A stretch of 64,000 bases of DNA from Gnomoniopsis sp. IMI 355080. Its lineage: Eukaryota; Ascomycota; Sordariomycetes; Diaporthales; Gnomoniaceae. The translations under genes were made by a program, and so were the position numbers. Under the pieces are notes generated by a model, which saw only the letters and a list, made by a program, of their open reading frames with translations, was not told the origin of the DNA and ran no database searches. The stretch lies in contig JAPEVC010000057.1 in NCBI GenBank assembly GCA_027946555.1, positions 1 to 64,000 on the forward strand, in the 5' to 3' direction. Positions within the stretch are counted from its first letter, which is position 1; the number at the start of each line of letters is the position of its first letter. This document shows, piece after piece, positions 44,907-56,077 of this stretch.

Positions 44907-46134
44907 AGATGTGGATGTTGCGGATGGAGAGGTGTAGGAGATTGAAGGAAGAAGTTCTAGGAGGCTTGAGAAGCTTGATTTAAATACGGAAGAGAAAAGC
45001 GAAAGGGGCAAGGCCAAGGGACAAGCTGTTTCGTATGGTTCGAGGTATCACCTGTTGTTGAGTGAGTGATTTTGGTGTGGTAGTGGGGGTTGGCCTGACT
45101 CTGTTGAGATGATGTAAGTAAAATCGGCCACTTTCCTTCGATAGTGGGGTACTGATAGCATTAGCGAAGCAACCCAGCTTAACCCAGGACCTAAAGCAAG
45201 GCAATTACAACCACCCACCTTCTTGCTATAAATATTAGCGACTTCTAGAAAAAAAACAGAAGACGCGAAATACACCGTGAGTATTGTTATATTTTCTTAT
45301 TTTTTCTGCTTCAAAATTATATGCAATCGTTATTCTTACTGCAGAAAGAAATACCATAGGCTACATCCAACGGCAGGATATTATCTGCGATAATTTGCGC
45401 GAGCCAGGACAGCAAGACTAGAAGCATCCCAAACATCGAAACTTGTAGAAACGTAGGATGCGGAAAGCACCATTTCGGCAGCAACCCACACGGTCTGTCC
45501 TGGGACTACATCGAAGCTTTTAGATGAATATCGCCACGGCTGGGCATTCACAGGAAGTGATTACATTGATGGTCCCCTGTATGAACCATATTCTGAGTTG
45601 CTCTTGGCAATGCTGCAGATGCCAGTGCAAACGTTTAGCTCTGCTACCGGACTTCTTTGTGACATAGAGTATACTGCCAACTAGAAAAGACGGTTCCACG
45701 TGCCGCCTACAGGACTCGGACATGCCAATGCAGTGTTGATACAACAAGGATCTGCCCTTTCCGATTCTCGAATGCGTGACGGTAATATCGGCTTCTTGGA
45801 AACCGCACAATCCAACCGCGCTCTCTGTACCAGAACCTAGCATCCACATGGACCGCAGACTTGCCCATATCCTTGACCTGAACTCATCTAGGTGCCGAGA
45901 GCTTGTTATAAGTGTCGCACGTCTAGCAACATGAGAGATAGAAGGCCGTCGTCACCGCCGTACGCTCAGCTGGTACATGAAGTTCGGAACGAAGGTGGAT
46001 GCGCCATGCTAGGGCATCGCGCGTGGTGCCGCCCTCGAGCTCGGTAGTAGCCGTGGGAAGACGGTAAGGCCCGTCAGGAGGGCGGTATTGAGTGGAGTCA
46101 GTCTTCGTTATGCCATCGACTTCGTTCAAGCAGC
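44907..46134. other. Intergenic region; phosphoglycerate mutase promoter
   Basis: 1.2 kb upstream of the mutase gene and downstream of the next minus-strand gene. No gene recognised. Confidence 0.5.
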
Positions 46135-47203
46135 TCAGGAGCCCCAGTGCCCATCCTGTGCGGGCAATTCGTGATACCCGGTATGCGCTTGGGCCGGTAG
46201 CTCAGACGGCGGCATTTGGCTGGAGGTAGTGTACTGCGGGCCCTGTCTCATCTCCGGCTTCGTGGGCAACTCCGACCGATGAACGCTCGAGTCGCCCAGC
46301 TCAGTTCCGGATCCTCTAACATCACCACCTACCTGGGCCGCACCGACTGCGCCGGTGGTGACCTTGCGCCTCTGTCGCATCCTCCTGATCAAGAAGAAGG
46401 CCCCGGTAGCGGCGGCCAAGAAGAGCACCGCTACGCCGACGCCGATCCCAGCCGCCGCTCCCGAGCTCAGCCCGGCTGCTGCGCTTGTGCTGCTGGTGGT
46501 TGTTGCGGCGGCAGGTGTAGTCGTGGCACTGGGTGTAGTGGCGGTAGATTTGGTCTGTAGCACATTAGACTAGGTCAACGCCAAGGGAGAGCGCGCAGGG
46601 TTAGGGGAGCAGCAAAGGAGAGAGAAAGAGAGAGAGAGAGAACGAAAGGAAGGCATGTGCAATACGTACGCTCGATACGCTTTGCGGCGTCACGGTGGTG
46701 GACACGAAGTCGGTGGCCTGCCAGCGCACCTCGACGCCGTACGCGCCAATACCCAGCTCGGAGCGGGCGGTGGAGGTCGTATGAGTGGTGGAATTATCAT
46801 CGACGCTGGTGACGGTGGGAAAGTCAAAGTAGTTGGCCACGGTGGTGCTCTCATAGACGGTGCAGCCCAAGAATGACTGCCACGGCCACGTCGGCACGAC
46901 GCAGCCGTAGTCGTAGCCCAGGGCAGTGGGGCAACAGGTCTGTACTGTCTCCGTGACAGTGCTCGACTTGGTGATGGACTGGCAGGCGGCTGTATAGCCC
47001 GACGGGCAGACGCCCGGGCTGTAGTAATGCGAGAGCGTCGGGTTGTAGAAGCTGGGGTAGCATGGATACGAGGAGGTGAGGTCGACTGGACCCTCGGCCC
47101 ACCAGACGCACCCGTCACCACAGCCGACGATAGAAATACCCGTGCTGGACGCGCATGACGACGGCGCGCTAAAGGTCGTTGTAAGGGCGCCGAGATTGGT
47201 CAT
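46135..47203 (-). CDS. Single-pass Ser/Thr-rich membrane protein (Mid2/Wsc-like layout)
   Basis: Exons 47203-46670 and 46554-46135 (donor GTACGT, acceptor GCTACAG, phase 0) give 317 residues. An N-terminal Cys-rich ectodomain starts MTNLGALTTTFSAPSSC and has about a dozen Cys (for example GVCPSGYTAACQS, VQTCCPTALGYDYGC); then a Thr/Ser/Ala-rich stalk, one strong transmembrane helix (AAAGIGVGVAVLFLAAATGAF) with a basic stop-transfer RRMRQRRK, and a cytosolic tail of about 85 residues rich in Gly, Pro and Ser. This layout resembles a common Pezizomycotina family and cell-wall stress sensors of Mid2/Wsc type; no classical signal peptide is evident at this start. Function is inference. The intron carries a GA repeat (about 46618-46640). 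Confidence 0.75.
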
Positions 47204-47922
47204 CGCTGCGCGCCGGTGGAGGGCTTATAAGGTCGTCCTGACAAGATATGGCTGTGTTCCACGGCTGCTATATACAGTATTCCTGCCAAGTCTGCCGGCG
47301 ACAAGGTGGACTTTGAAAAAGGGAAAAAGACACTGACAATGCAAAACAACAATAGAAAAAAGGGGGAAGAAAAGAACGGATGAAATGATATACACGAGAT
47401 AGACCGAATAAAATGATTGGATCTGCGCAGGATGCTGTGCCCCATTTTACAATCCTTCCGCCTACTAAGCGCCAGGTCGTGTTTACTCCCCCAAAGCCGG
47501 CTTTACATGTGCTGACCTCCAATCAGCAACGCAGCGTCACAGGATGCTGGCCTTTGACCAGCAAATACTAACGGATTTGGTTGGAGAATATCAATATATT
47601 TAGACGCTATCAACCACTCACCTAATCTATGTGTGCGAGGTCGATGCGAGATCAGCAAATGTACTTATTTTTCGAGCGGACAGACAGTTTCGAGAAGGAT
47701 TAGACGGTCAGCTGGAACCCTGATCCCTGCAGAGAGCACCCCTGTCGTTTTTTATCTTATCGTTCACCCCACGGCCTAGCCCGATGCCACATCTGGGATG
47801 GATCCTTCCCCAGATACCTTACCTTAAGTCACGGGCCGTTCTTCCGCCGCCTATTTTGTTCCGCAAACATTCAAAACTCCAACGTCTTCCTGGATTCACG
47901 ACCATACGCCCTAAAAATCATC
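47204..47922. promoter_or_regulatory. Divergent promoter region between membrane protein and MED9
   Basis: 720 bp between divergent starts at 47203 (-) and 47923 (+). No individual site is convincing. Confidence 0.4.
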
Positions 47923-48345
47923 ATGGCCTCTCCACACCAGCTCCCAGCTGGGCTGTCCCCAGATTCCATCGATGTCGTCTCGGAAGCAGCCACCATCTTT
48001 GCACGCGTTCAATACGCCCCTTCTGCCGATACTCCCGATAGCGCCAACAAAATTGCTCCCAGAGACCTACCCGCTGCGACCGATCCTCTCAAGCACAAGC
48101 TTCAAAACGCCCGCGCTGCCTTACACACCCTGCCCGATATTACACGCACGATCCCCGAGCAAGAAGCCGAGATCAAGCTCGTTCAGGCCAAAATCGAGAG
48201 ACAAAGAGCGGCACTACAGAAGTTGAAGGAGTTTGGGCTCAAGTTTGCGGCTGAGAGCGCGGCGACGGGCGATGGAGATGTCGAGATGAGCGGCACGACT
48301 GCTGGTGGAGCGGAGGGAGCACAGGGGGGAAGTTCTTCGGGCTAG
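47923..48345 (+). CDS. MED9: Mediator complex subunit 9 (probable)
   Basis: Single-exon protein of 140 residues, likely the middle-module Mediator subunit Med9/Cse2. N-terminal PAGLSPDSIDVVSEAATIFARVQYAP is followed by DLPAATDPLKHKLQNARAALHTLPDI and a C-terminal coiled coil with IPEQEAEIKLVQAKIERQR; this arrangement fits filamentous-fungal Med9, recognised by eye. The last about 25 residues are Gly/Ala/Ser-rich. The ATG context is good (ATCATGG). The stop is only 81 bp from the next gene's ATG on the same strand. Confidence 0.65.
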   Translation: MASPHQLPAGLSPDSIDVVSEAATIFARVQYAPSADTPDSANKIAPRDLPAATDPLKHKLQNARAALHTLPDITRTIPEQEAEIKLVQAKIERQRAALQKLKEFGLKFAAESAATGDGDVEMSGTTAGGAEGAQGGSSSG

Positions 48346-48426
48346 ATTCCCGAGAAATGGATACTTACTGATGTTACTGATGCCGAGCGAGCGACCGCCA
48401 ATATAAGGGGTAGTGATCGGAGTGCA

Positions 48427-50232
48427 ATGGTGTCCGTGGGGCACGCGGTTCAGTCTTCGGAGCAGGGCATAAATGAGATCAAGCCGCCCAGCAAACGAAA
48501 AGTCCACTTCGTACTCGATGACTCGCAAACACCTGTCGCCGACTCTGCTACGGTCCGTCGAGACAGCGTGGGGAGCAATTCGGCAGTCCAGGGATACGGC
48601 GTGAACAATAAGAATGGCCAGCTCTTGGCTAGTCCTTCGCCAGATAGCGGTGGATCTGTCAGCCCGATGCAGCAAACGACGCCAGACCTTGCAACAGTCT
48701 TCATGGTGGATGGAGCTAATGAAAGCGAGGACAGCGTCACAATGCTAACTACGCCCGAACTGGAAATTGAGGCCAACACGTCGGCTGAAAATACTGGAGA
48801 CGTCGTCACGGTGACGAAAGCAAGCGGATTCGACAACTCACAGGCGCTGGTCAATACGGACGACGATGACGATCAGGGACCGATTACTGAACTGTCACAG
48901 TCAGCGAAAGCGAATGGCAAGGATGTCGCACTGATGGAATCACCTGAGGCGCTGGTTTCTGGGCCTGCTGCAGACGTCATTACTGAGCATGGTCGCAGCC
49001 ACGATGCTGCGATCATGGCGGAGGTATCAGGAACTGCGACCTCGAGCCTCAGCCCAGACATGAGCGAGGATGATTCGCCCACTGTCTCTACCTGCGACAT
49101 TCATGATACGTGTGAGAATATCAAGGTGCCAGACGGGACAGTCGACGAAAGCAGTTTTCACAACGCGGCTCTCGAGGACATGAACCACCAATCAACGCAC
49201 GAGCAACAGTATACCGATTTTACGCCTGGTGGCTCTCGCGAGCGGCCTGTTGAGGACATTGACGAGCAGTCACCGCTCAAGCGTCTACACGATGATGTTG
49301 CACCCTTCATCAAATCTCCCACGTGGCCTGTCGAGGATGCCAATGACCAACCCCCAGCTAAACGCCAGCGCATCGATGCCGCTTCCCAGTCCAACACAGA
49401 ACAGAGCGCCCATCATAATGGAGAGCAATTTGGCGATGCCGCTTCTCAGCGTGAAACACGACTGGCATCTGATGGAGACGGTAGCAAGCCTGAGCTAGAG
49501 CGATCACACCCTCCCGCAGTAGCTCCAGCACCTGTCCCAACCAGTACCGACTGGAGTAAATTGACAGTGGTCAACCTCAGGAAGGAGCTGTCAAAGAGGG
49601 GTCTACCCATCAAAGGCGTGAAGACACTTCTTGTGCAACGCCTGAGGGAGTTTGATATGACTCAGGCTCTGAATAAACCTGCGGAAGAGGAGGGCGATGG
49701 CGGTCCCGCCTTTGCCGAGCCAGAGTTTGAGGGAATGGTCAAGGGTGATGGAGTCGGTCAGGCCAGCGAAGCTCTTGCAGACACTATCAATAGTCCCGAG
49801 AACGATGTGTCAGCGACTGCGAGGAATGGGTATCGGGATCAGGATGTCGAAAACCTTGAGGGGCTTGTCGACGATGTGATTTTCGCGGACGACGTCGGTC
49901 CCGCGAATGTTTACCACGCCCAAGCGATGGAAAAGAACTATATCAACCATCCTCACGAATGCAGCGACTCCGCAACAGCAGGAAGCTTCGCTGAAGGAAT
50001 GATGCAGGACGACTTGCAATGGCAGGATGATACCTACGAGGAAGTGGTCTTGCTGACAACGCCTGATCCAAATAGTCCCAGGGCAGAATGTTCTGTCCGG
50101 TGTGATGGCGACGCCGACATCTCGCTCGACTCCGTGGAGGCACCGGCGATAGAGCCAGGTATGGACAATGGCACGCCGCCGCGATTCACAGGGTCCGGGA
50201 CAATGTGGACGCGGGCGACGCCAGCCAGGTAA
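48427..50232 (+). CDS. SAP-domain protein, mostly disordered
   Basis: Single-exon frame of 601 residues. One SAP motif (about residues 376-412: WSKLTVVNLRKELSKRGLP followed by GVKTLLVQRLREF) predicts DNA or RNA binding in the nucleus. The rest is acidic and Ser/Thr-rich with repeated D/E-x-P segments; two similar motifs PLKRLHDD and PAKRQRID look like nuclear localisation signals, and SKRKVHFVLDD near the N-terminus is basic. I do not recognise a named orthologue. The start at 48427 leaves only 81 bp after MED9; a downstream start is possible. Confidence 0.7.
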   Translation: MVSVGHAVQSSEQGINEIKPPSKRKVHFVLDDSQTPVADSATVRRDSVGSNSAVQGYGVNNKNGQLLASPSPDSGGSVSPMQQTTPDLATVFMVDGANESEDSVTMLTTPELEIEANTSAENTGDVVTVTKASGFDNSQALVNTDDDDDQGPITELSQSAKANGKDVALMESPEALVSGPAADVITEHGRSHDAAIMAEVSGTATSSLSPDMSEDDSPTVSTCDIHDTCENIKVPDGTVDESSFHNAALEDMNHQSTHEQQYTDFTPGGSRERPVEDIDEQSPLKRLHDDVAPFIKSPTWPVEDANDQPPAKRQRIDAASQSNTEQSAHHNGEQFGDAASQRETRLASDGDGSKPELERSHPPAVAPAPVPTSTDWSKLTVVNLRKELSKRGLPIKGVKTLLVQRLREFDMTQALNKPAEEEGDGGPAFAEPEFEGMVKGDGVGQASEALADTINSPENDVSATARNGYRDQDVENLEGLVDDVIFADDVGPANVYHAQAMEKNYINHPHECSDSATAGSFAEGMMQDDLQWQDDTYEEVVLLTTPDPNSPRAECSVRCDGDADISLDSVEAPAIEPGMDNGTPPRFTGSGTMWTRATPAR

Positions 50233-50511
50233 TCATGAGATGTCAGCGCTGTTCACATCAATAACACCTGTTGGGCGGGCAACGAGATTGAGTCAGTCAG
50301 ATTGCACTTTATGACCGCCTGCGATACTGAGCTGCAGCTTATTATTACTGGAGGTAGCAAATATGATGCTGACTCAACTTCTGGCGCTCCTTTTGATCAT
50401 GATGCTATTGAATAGGTGAGAGCCCAACGCCATGCATATGCGCGTTCCTGATCTGAAACTACAACCAAAACAACCGATACAAGCCAGATAATTGTCGTTG
50501 CTCGTGACCTA
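50233..50511. other. Short convergent intergenic gap
   Basis: 279 bp between the SAP-domain gene (+) and TBCC (-) stops; nothing recognised. Confidence 0.5.
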
Positions 50512-51799
50512 TCACTGTAAACCTGCCTCCCGCAGAACGTCATTAGTGCTTAGAAGCGGTCCACCACGCACTGTCGTCTCCCAGAACTGCGGCTTGATCC
50601 AGCCATCGTCACCCTCCGCCAGCTTCGACCAGTTCGGCGAGGCCTCTGCCTTGAGCCAGTTGAAGTCGTCGACTTGGTCCCATTGGTTATTCGAGGCGTC
50701 TTGGTTGTCGGTCAACTGTCCCAACGTCAGCATACCGCCAGTACATGCATTGCCTTCGAACATGTGGAGGACAAGAACTCACATAATTTCCGGGAAGTTC
50801 AGCAAATCGAACCCCCTTACACCCCTCGATGATCGGTCGACTCCCGCACCACAGCCAGACCCTCACATTATCACACTCGTGCATCCGCACTTGCCTTGCA
50901 TTGACTACCAGCACAGAATCCTTCACAGCCGTGATGTGCGCGGGCCCGGCCACGTGACCGGCAATAATCAGACTGCGCGACACATTTTTCACGGCAAGGC
51001 TGGCGAACGGGCTCGCCTTGCACCTCTGGGTCCCCTTAGGTTTATCCGCGCCGGTGGTGGGCACCGACATATCCAGCACACAACCCTGCAAGTCTGTTAC
51101 GCTGCCCGAGGTAGTAGCGCGGGCGGCAGTGGTGGGCAGTATGATGTGCATGTTGCGGTGCGCGCTAATATCAATGTCGCGGGCGGCGGAGAACGAGGGC
51201 TTGCGGATGCCGGTGCCGGACTGACCAGCCATCTCGGCGTTGTAATTCTTGGCGTTGTTTGTAGGAAACGAAGGCAGGTCGCTAAGGTTGTCATTCTTGT
51301 CCTCGGCAAGAGGAACTTCATTCTCTTTAGAGACGCTGGACTGGAGTTTACGATTCACTGAGTCGAGGAAAGCTTCCTTTGAGGTTGGGGAGAAGGCGAA
51401 GCGGCTTTTTGGGCCAAGGCGTGAGGTTTGGATATTGAGTTGCTCCCGGAGGGCTTTGAGTGCCTTGCAAGCTTGTAAGCCGAAAGTATATGGATGGTAT
51501 GATGTTATTTCATGCCATGGGAATATACAAACCTCGTTATACATCATCTGATCTCTGGGAGGAGCAAACTCAGAGGCATCCGAGACCTCGTTAGTAAGCC
51601 TCGAGATTCCGGACAAAATATGATCTGTGGCATCTTTGCGTTCGCCGCCCGTGACGGCAATATTCCCCAGGTTGGCGATGTCATCCTGGAGGGCTAAGAC
51701 GCGTATGTGAGTATGGTAATCTTGTGGGAACGGTTGTGTGAGTGACATACCTGTGGCTTGCGATTCGAAGTGGCGGTAGAAGTGCTCCTTGGGGTCCAT
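50512..51799 (-). CDS. TBCC: Tubulin-folding cofactor C (TBCC)
   Basis: Cofactor that triggers GTP hydrolysis on beta-tubulin in the cofactor D/E complex to release native tubulin dimers. Proposed exons on the minus strand: 51799-51751, 51693-51533, 51463-50783, 50715-50512, giving 364 residues. Seen: N-terminal helical region (MDPKEHFYRHFE, RLTNEVSDASEFAPPRDQM), RLGPKSRFAFSPTSKEAF, then the C-CAP/TBCC beta-helix with HILPTTAARATT-type strands, GCVLDMS, SLIIAGHVAGPAHI, ARQVRMHECDNVRVW (putative arginine finger Arg 263), and NNQWDQVDDFNWLKAE. The third exon boundary rests on a 69-nt candidate intron (51532-51464) with donor GTTTGT that is in frame and stop-free, so a 23-residue longer isoform is possible. 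Confidence 0.85.
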
Positions 51800-53286
51800 A
51801 TTGGGCTTCAGACCTGGAAAACCAACATCGTAAGCCACGGGACCACAGAGCTGTACAGGCATGCTGTGTCTTGGAAGTATTCAATGTAGGCCAGCTAAGA
51901 ACAATGTGAATGTGTATATAGATGGTGCTGTGTCACCCATGTATTACCAGACAACTCTCACGAAGGATTTGGGAGGTGGAGAAGCAAGAGAGAGATACAG
52001 CAGAGTCCAGGCTGACGATATGGCTCTTATATACAATGTTACGGGCTTCTGATCAGACGATGCCTTACTTTGGTGTGCGCCCGGCTTCAGGCAGTGTGAC
52101 GACATGGGGCGCCCATGCGCTGGCTTGGTGGTCTGGATCGGAAACCCTTGCAGAACCGGAGGATTTTCTGTGCAGGCGGGAGCGGGTGCAGACGAAGTAA
52201 AAAAGACGGTAAGGGTTAGGTTTCGTTCAAGGGCCCTCTTTCGACAAGGTCAAAACGAGCGTGGAGTGGAGATGTGGGAGGTGGTGTGTGTAGATACAAA
52301 GTAGATGGTGGGCTGCCAAAGGGCGAGATTGGTTGGTGAGACGTCGTCTGAAGAAGGGGTGGTTGATGAGGAGGGCATCTGAAAAGAGACAAGAGTCAAG
52401 GACCCCGCTCTAGCTCTCCCTCCACGAATCTCGCTCACACAAGGAAGGCAGACACGACAGAGTCATCTGTTCAAGGCAAACTGCAATTACCCTTTTGAAC
52501 TGCTGAGTAGCATACCTCATTCATCTCAGGCATGCCAATTAGATTGCTTCCATACCACCTTCCTGCCCACTTAAGCATTCTGAAGTAAGGTACATACATA
52601 TCTAGGGAGGCATATACGGCGATACTATGCAGGCAGGCAGGTAATGACTGGGGACGGATTGTTTCCCTTTCCTTTCCTTTTCCTTTCCTTTAATCTACCC
52701 CTCCCCCTGGTCCAATAACCCTTGCCCCTGGTGCCTTCCCCGGATTTGCTCCCTAGCTGGCATAGGTACTTTGTATATAGTACTTTGTACACCTTCGCCC
52801 CCGCATTGAACCCTGACAACCTTGATCGATCGATCGACAAACCGTGAAAACTGACGTAGCTTTGGCTTGTCTCTCAACGTCTCGAGTTCCTTCATCATTG
52901 ACTATCCATCTTAAGTCATGACCGCAATGTGTCTGTGTGAAAGCCCATCATAAGGTGAAACATGGGTTCGCTGCAGCTCGGCCCGCAAGGCATGTACGGG
53001 TACATGGCATATCGTGAGATATCGCCCTAGATGCCAGGCTCAAGGATTGCCCCAGGTAGGGCTGAGCACGAGGACGTCGACACACCCGCAAATGCCTCTG
53101 CGCGGTCCTCAAAAACGTGTCAGAGCTTCTGACTTATCTGGGTCAGTTAGCCTTGGTCTCAACGGTCGTTAGAATTACAACCTACCTACACCGTATGCAG
53201 ATGGACTGTAGACGAGCGAATGCACTAGGTACCTAAGATACCCAGGTCCGCCAAGTTCCGATAACGATAAGCCGGGTTGCACGACA
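51800..53286. promoter_or_regulatory. Divergent region between TBCC and the DUF155 gene
   Basis: 1.5 kb between divergent starts. It contains CTTTCC-type pyrimidine repeats (about 52660-52690), the sequence GATCGATCGATC (about 52824-52835) and TACCTAGG-like motifs (about 53227). No gene recognised. Confidence 0.4.
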
Positions 53287-54765
53287 TTGTTGAAACATTC
53301 TTTTTCTTCTTTTTCTTTCCGTCACCCTGCTCCCAACGACGTCAACGTTCACGTCCACAATTTCCTCGCAGTCCAGCTACTGCCCCCCTTCGATGGCTCC
53401 AGAATCCTCACCATGCGCTTCCTCCAGAGCCACATAGTCAATATCAGTCATGGCCTTCCCACCGCGTCCCGAGCTGTCGCGGCCCGGCCCCTGCAGCGCT
53501 CCTTACACCAGTCCTCTGTAGACCTCCGTCCTCGTCAACGATCCTTCTTCACCTCCAATCTTCGACTCGCCAAAGACGGTACCTCCAGCGAAGGCCATGT
53601 CATTGCCTCATCGTCGAACTCCTCCGACGCTGCGAAAGATTCAGATACCAGAGCCGACATTCACCATCCTGCCAATAGAAGAAGGGGCAAAATATCTGCG
53701 CCTAAAAAGCAACTACGCGACCCCCTTCGTCGCGTGGCAAGTATCGCTCAACGGGCCGGGCGGAAGCCGCAGCAGGCAACCAAAGATGGCGTCTCCATGC
53801 CCGGCAAGGATTACGCCCAGACCATCTGCGCCATTTGCGTAGCAGAGTCTTTCGACATGAAGGAGGTCGTCCGCGCCCTACACGGCCAACATTATCTCAT
53901 CGACCCAGACGGCCTCGCTTTCGATGACGAGGAAATCATCCATGCGCGCGTGCGTGATACCGCGGAAGGTGACTTCTTCATTTTTGAATCCGGTACGGTG
54001 GTGACGTGGAGCCTGCCGCCCGAAAAGGGTGTCTATGTCGCGACGGATCTACTACACAAGGCCAAGAAGAACCCGCACGATACCGAGATTGAAACCGACA
54101 ATTTGACGGAGAAGCTCGAGTTTGAAATCGACGACAGCACTCCCACCAGCTCCATGCGCGGCGACACTGTCGTGCTCGGCACCAGAATCGACCCAGCCCT
54201 CGACAGCGACCCTACCGACACAGGCCGCGCCAAGATTGCCTTCTCCTCCGGTCTGGCGCGCAGCACCAAAGTTGCTGTGCTGGAAACCCTCCTCAACGAG
54301 TTCCTCGAGCGCACCATGGAGCTGCCCATGCAGCTGGAAAAGGGCGACCTGCGCGTCGACATGCGCCACATCCTCAAGCTCACTGGCACGATCCTTCGCC
54401 TGCGCTCGCAGCTCAACTTCTTCAGCGAGCTTACGGACAGTCTGCCTGATAAGTTCTGGGACCAGCGTGCCGAGCTGAGGCTCGACAGCATCTATGACCA
54501 GGTCGGCAAGGCACTGGATGTGCCCTCGCGGATCCGCGTGCTGAACCAGCGCATCGACTATGCCGATGAAATGTTGGCGACGTTCAGGGGCATGTTGCAG
54601 GCCAAGCACGACACGCGGTTGGAGGAGATTATCATCTACTTGATTGCAATAGAGGTGGTCTTCCAGTTGATCAACTGGTGGCGAGACTACAAGGACAAAG
54701 CCAGGGCGGACGGTGAGGAACCTTCGCTCGCAGGCTACTGCAGCTATTGCATGGCTTGGTCTTGA
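53287..54765 (+). CDS. DUF155/RMND1-family mitochondrial protein
   Basis: Single-exon protein of 492 residues from 53287 or 450 from the in-frame ATG at 53413, which starts a better mitochondrial presequence (MRFLQSHIVNIS then many Arg/Ser and no acidic residues up to about residue 100). The DUF155 (RMND1/Rmd1/Sif2) domain follows: AICVAESFDMKEVVRALHGQ, FDDEEIIHARV, DFFIFESGTVVTWSL, IAFSSGLARSTKVAVLE, MELPMQLEKGDLR, LRSQLNFFSEL, DKFWDQRAELRLDSIYDQV, and a C-terminal membrane helix IIIYLIAIEVVFQLINWW. Human RMND1 and yeast Mrx10 act in mitochondrial translation; the Rmd1/Sif2 branch is less clear. The mitochondrial role is inference from presequence plus family. The last residues (AGYCSYCMAWS) are unusual. 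Confidence 0.85.
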   Translation: MLKHSFSSFSFRHPAPNDVNVHVHNFLAVQLLPPFDGSRILTMRFLQSHIVNISHGLPTASRAVAARPLQRSLHQSSVDLRPRQRSFFTSNLRLAKDGTSSEGHVIASSSNSSDAAKDSDTRADIHHPANRRRGKISAPKKQLRDPLRRVASIAQRAGRKPQQATKDGVSMPGKDYAQTICAICVAESFDMKEVVRALHGQHYLIDPDGLAFDDEEIIHARVRDTAEGDFFIFESGTVVTWSLPPEKGVYVATDLLHKAKKNPHDTEIETDNLTEKLEFEIDDSTPTSSMRGDTVVLGTRIDPALDSDPTDTGRAKIAFSSGLARSTKVAVLETLLNEFLERTMELPMQLEKGDLRVDMRHILKLTGTILRLRSQLNFFSELTDSLPDKFWDQRAELRLDSIYDQVGKALDVPSRIRVLNQRIDYADEMLATFRGMLQAKHDTRLEEIIIYLIAIEVVFQLINWWRDYKDKARADGEEPSLAGYCSYCMAWS

Positions 54766-56077
54766 AGAAAGGCGATAGTATTTGCCGAAGTGGAGGAGAA
54801 TGAAAAGATGTCGTCAATGATACCCCGAATTTGTATACCACCATAGACTGGCATGATAGCAAGCGCTGCGTTCTGCGAAAACAAAAATAAAAAATATAGA
54901 CATCTTCTCTCGACATCATTCTGCTCTTATTTTTTGTGTGCGGGCTCATTGCTACAGTCTTTGATCCCGACCTCGTCTTTGAGTCCGCCAGCTAGGAAGC
55001 CTACGGATCCCTTCTAGCCTCCCATCACGAGAGCGCCATCCCGCCTGCTACACAACCCTCGAATCTACCCCGGCCGCCTATCCATACAATCAGTGGGTAA
55101 GCCTTCATTGCCCTCGTGCTTAGATCTAATACGGAAATGCCTGGCCAATACATCAATCAAGACACGCGACAATTGGTTCTAAGGTTTGGGATGAAACCCT
55201 CCACCCCCGTACTTACCTTTCCAACATGATCTCCTCTCGTCTTTCTAGAGAGGCAACACCCTTACTGATCCACTTCCAACATTGTACACAACCTCAGCAT
55301 GTCAAGCAGCGGCGGCGAGTCAGCGATGATCCCAGACAAGGTCCTTGGGGGCGCTTGGCCGCGTGAACCTCTGACGGCACTGCAAACTGACCTCAGGTAT
55401 GCCTCAGCACTCCCTCGCTTACATTGCGTACTGGACCAGGTTACTGACATTAAGAAAAGTAAACATTGAACTCCTTCAGCTTGCTAAACACAAAAAAGCG
55501 TGTCGATTTCACGATTCAATGTGATGATTGAACATGGCGTGTCCACAAGTTTGTTTTCAATCGATGTCCATATTTCGCAGCCATTCTAAATGGCTATGGA
55601 GAATGGAAGGTATATGTACCTGGACATACATGGTTCATTTCACAAGAGGTTTTCATACTGCTTCTGATAGCAAGCGCGATGAATTCGCTTTTGACCGAAT
55701 TGGTGTCGGTGTTCTCACAAGACCTGCTGTGTCACTGAGTTTTATATTCGCCCACATGTCCCTCATAAAACCACCTTTATAGGAGAAAGCCGAATCAAAG
55801 AGCATTATCGAGGCGTTCGAACCGTTCGAGGTGAGCTGGCTGATACAGTACTTAGTTCCCTGGTAAGGAACACCTCTTCACCTTCCGATCAGTAGCGTTA
55901 ACACACTTACAACTTCGGATCCTTGCAGCCATCGATACGAAAGACCTCGCGAATGATGTTCCAAGCTATTCGTATCTCGAACTCTGCGTATGACTGTGGG
56001 CCGTCGGAAATTAATTCCAAATCTCTCTTCTTGCAAAGCGGGCAAAACACAAGTTAAAGCGCCGCGTTAGAAGACAC
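54766..56077. other. Intergenic region
   Basis: 1.3 kb with only short unsupported open frames (for example 55528-55782 +). Nothing recognised. Confidence 0.45.

Noticed and set aside
46188..46210. tRNA-like GGGCCGGTAGCTCAGACGG on the + strand
   Set aside because: Resembles a tRNA acceptor/D-arm start, but no T-arm follows and it is antisense to the C-terminal coding exon of the membrane protein.
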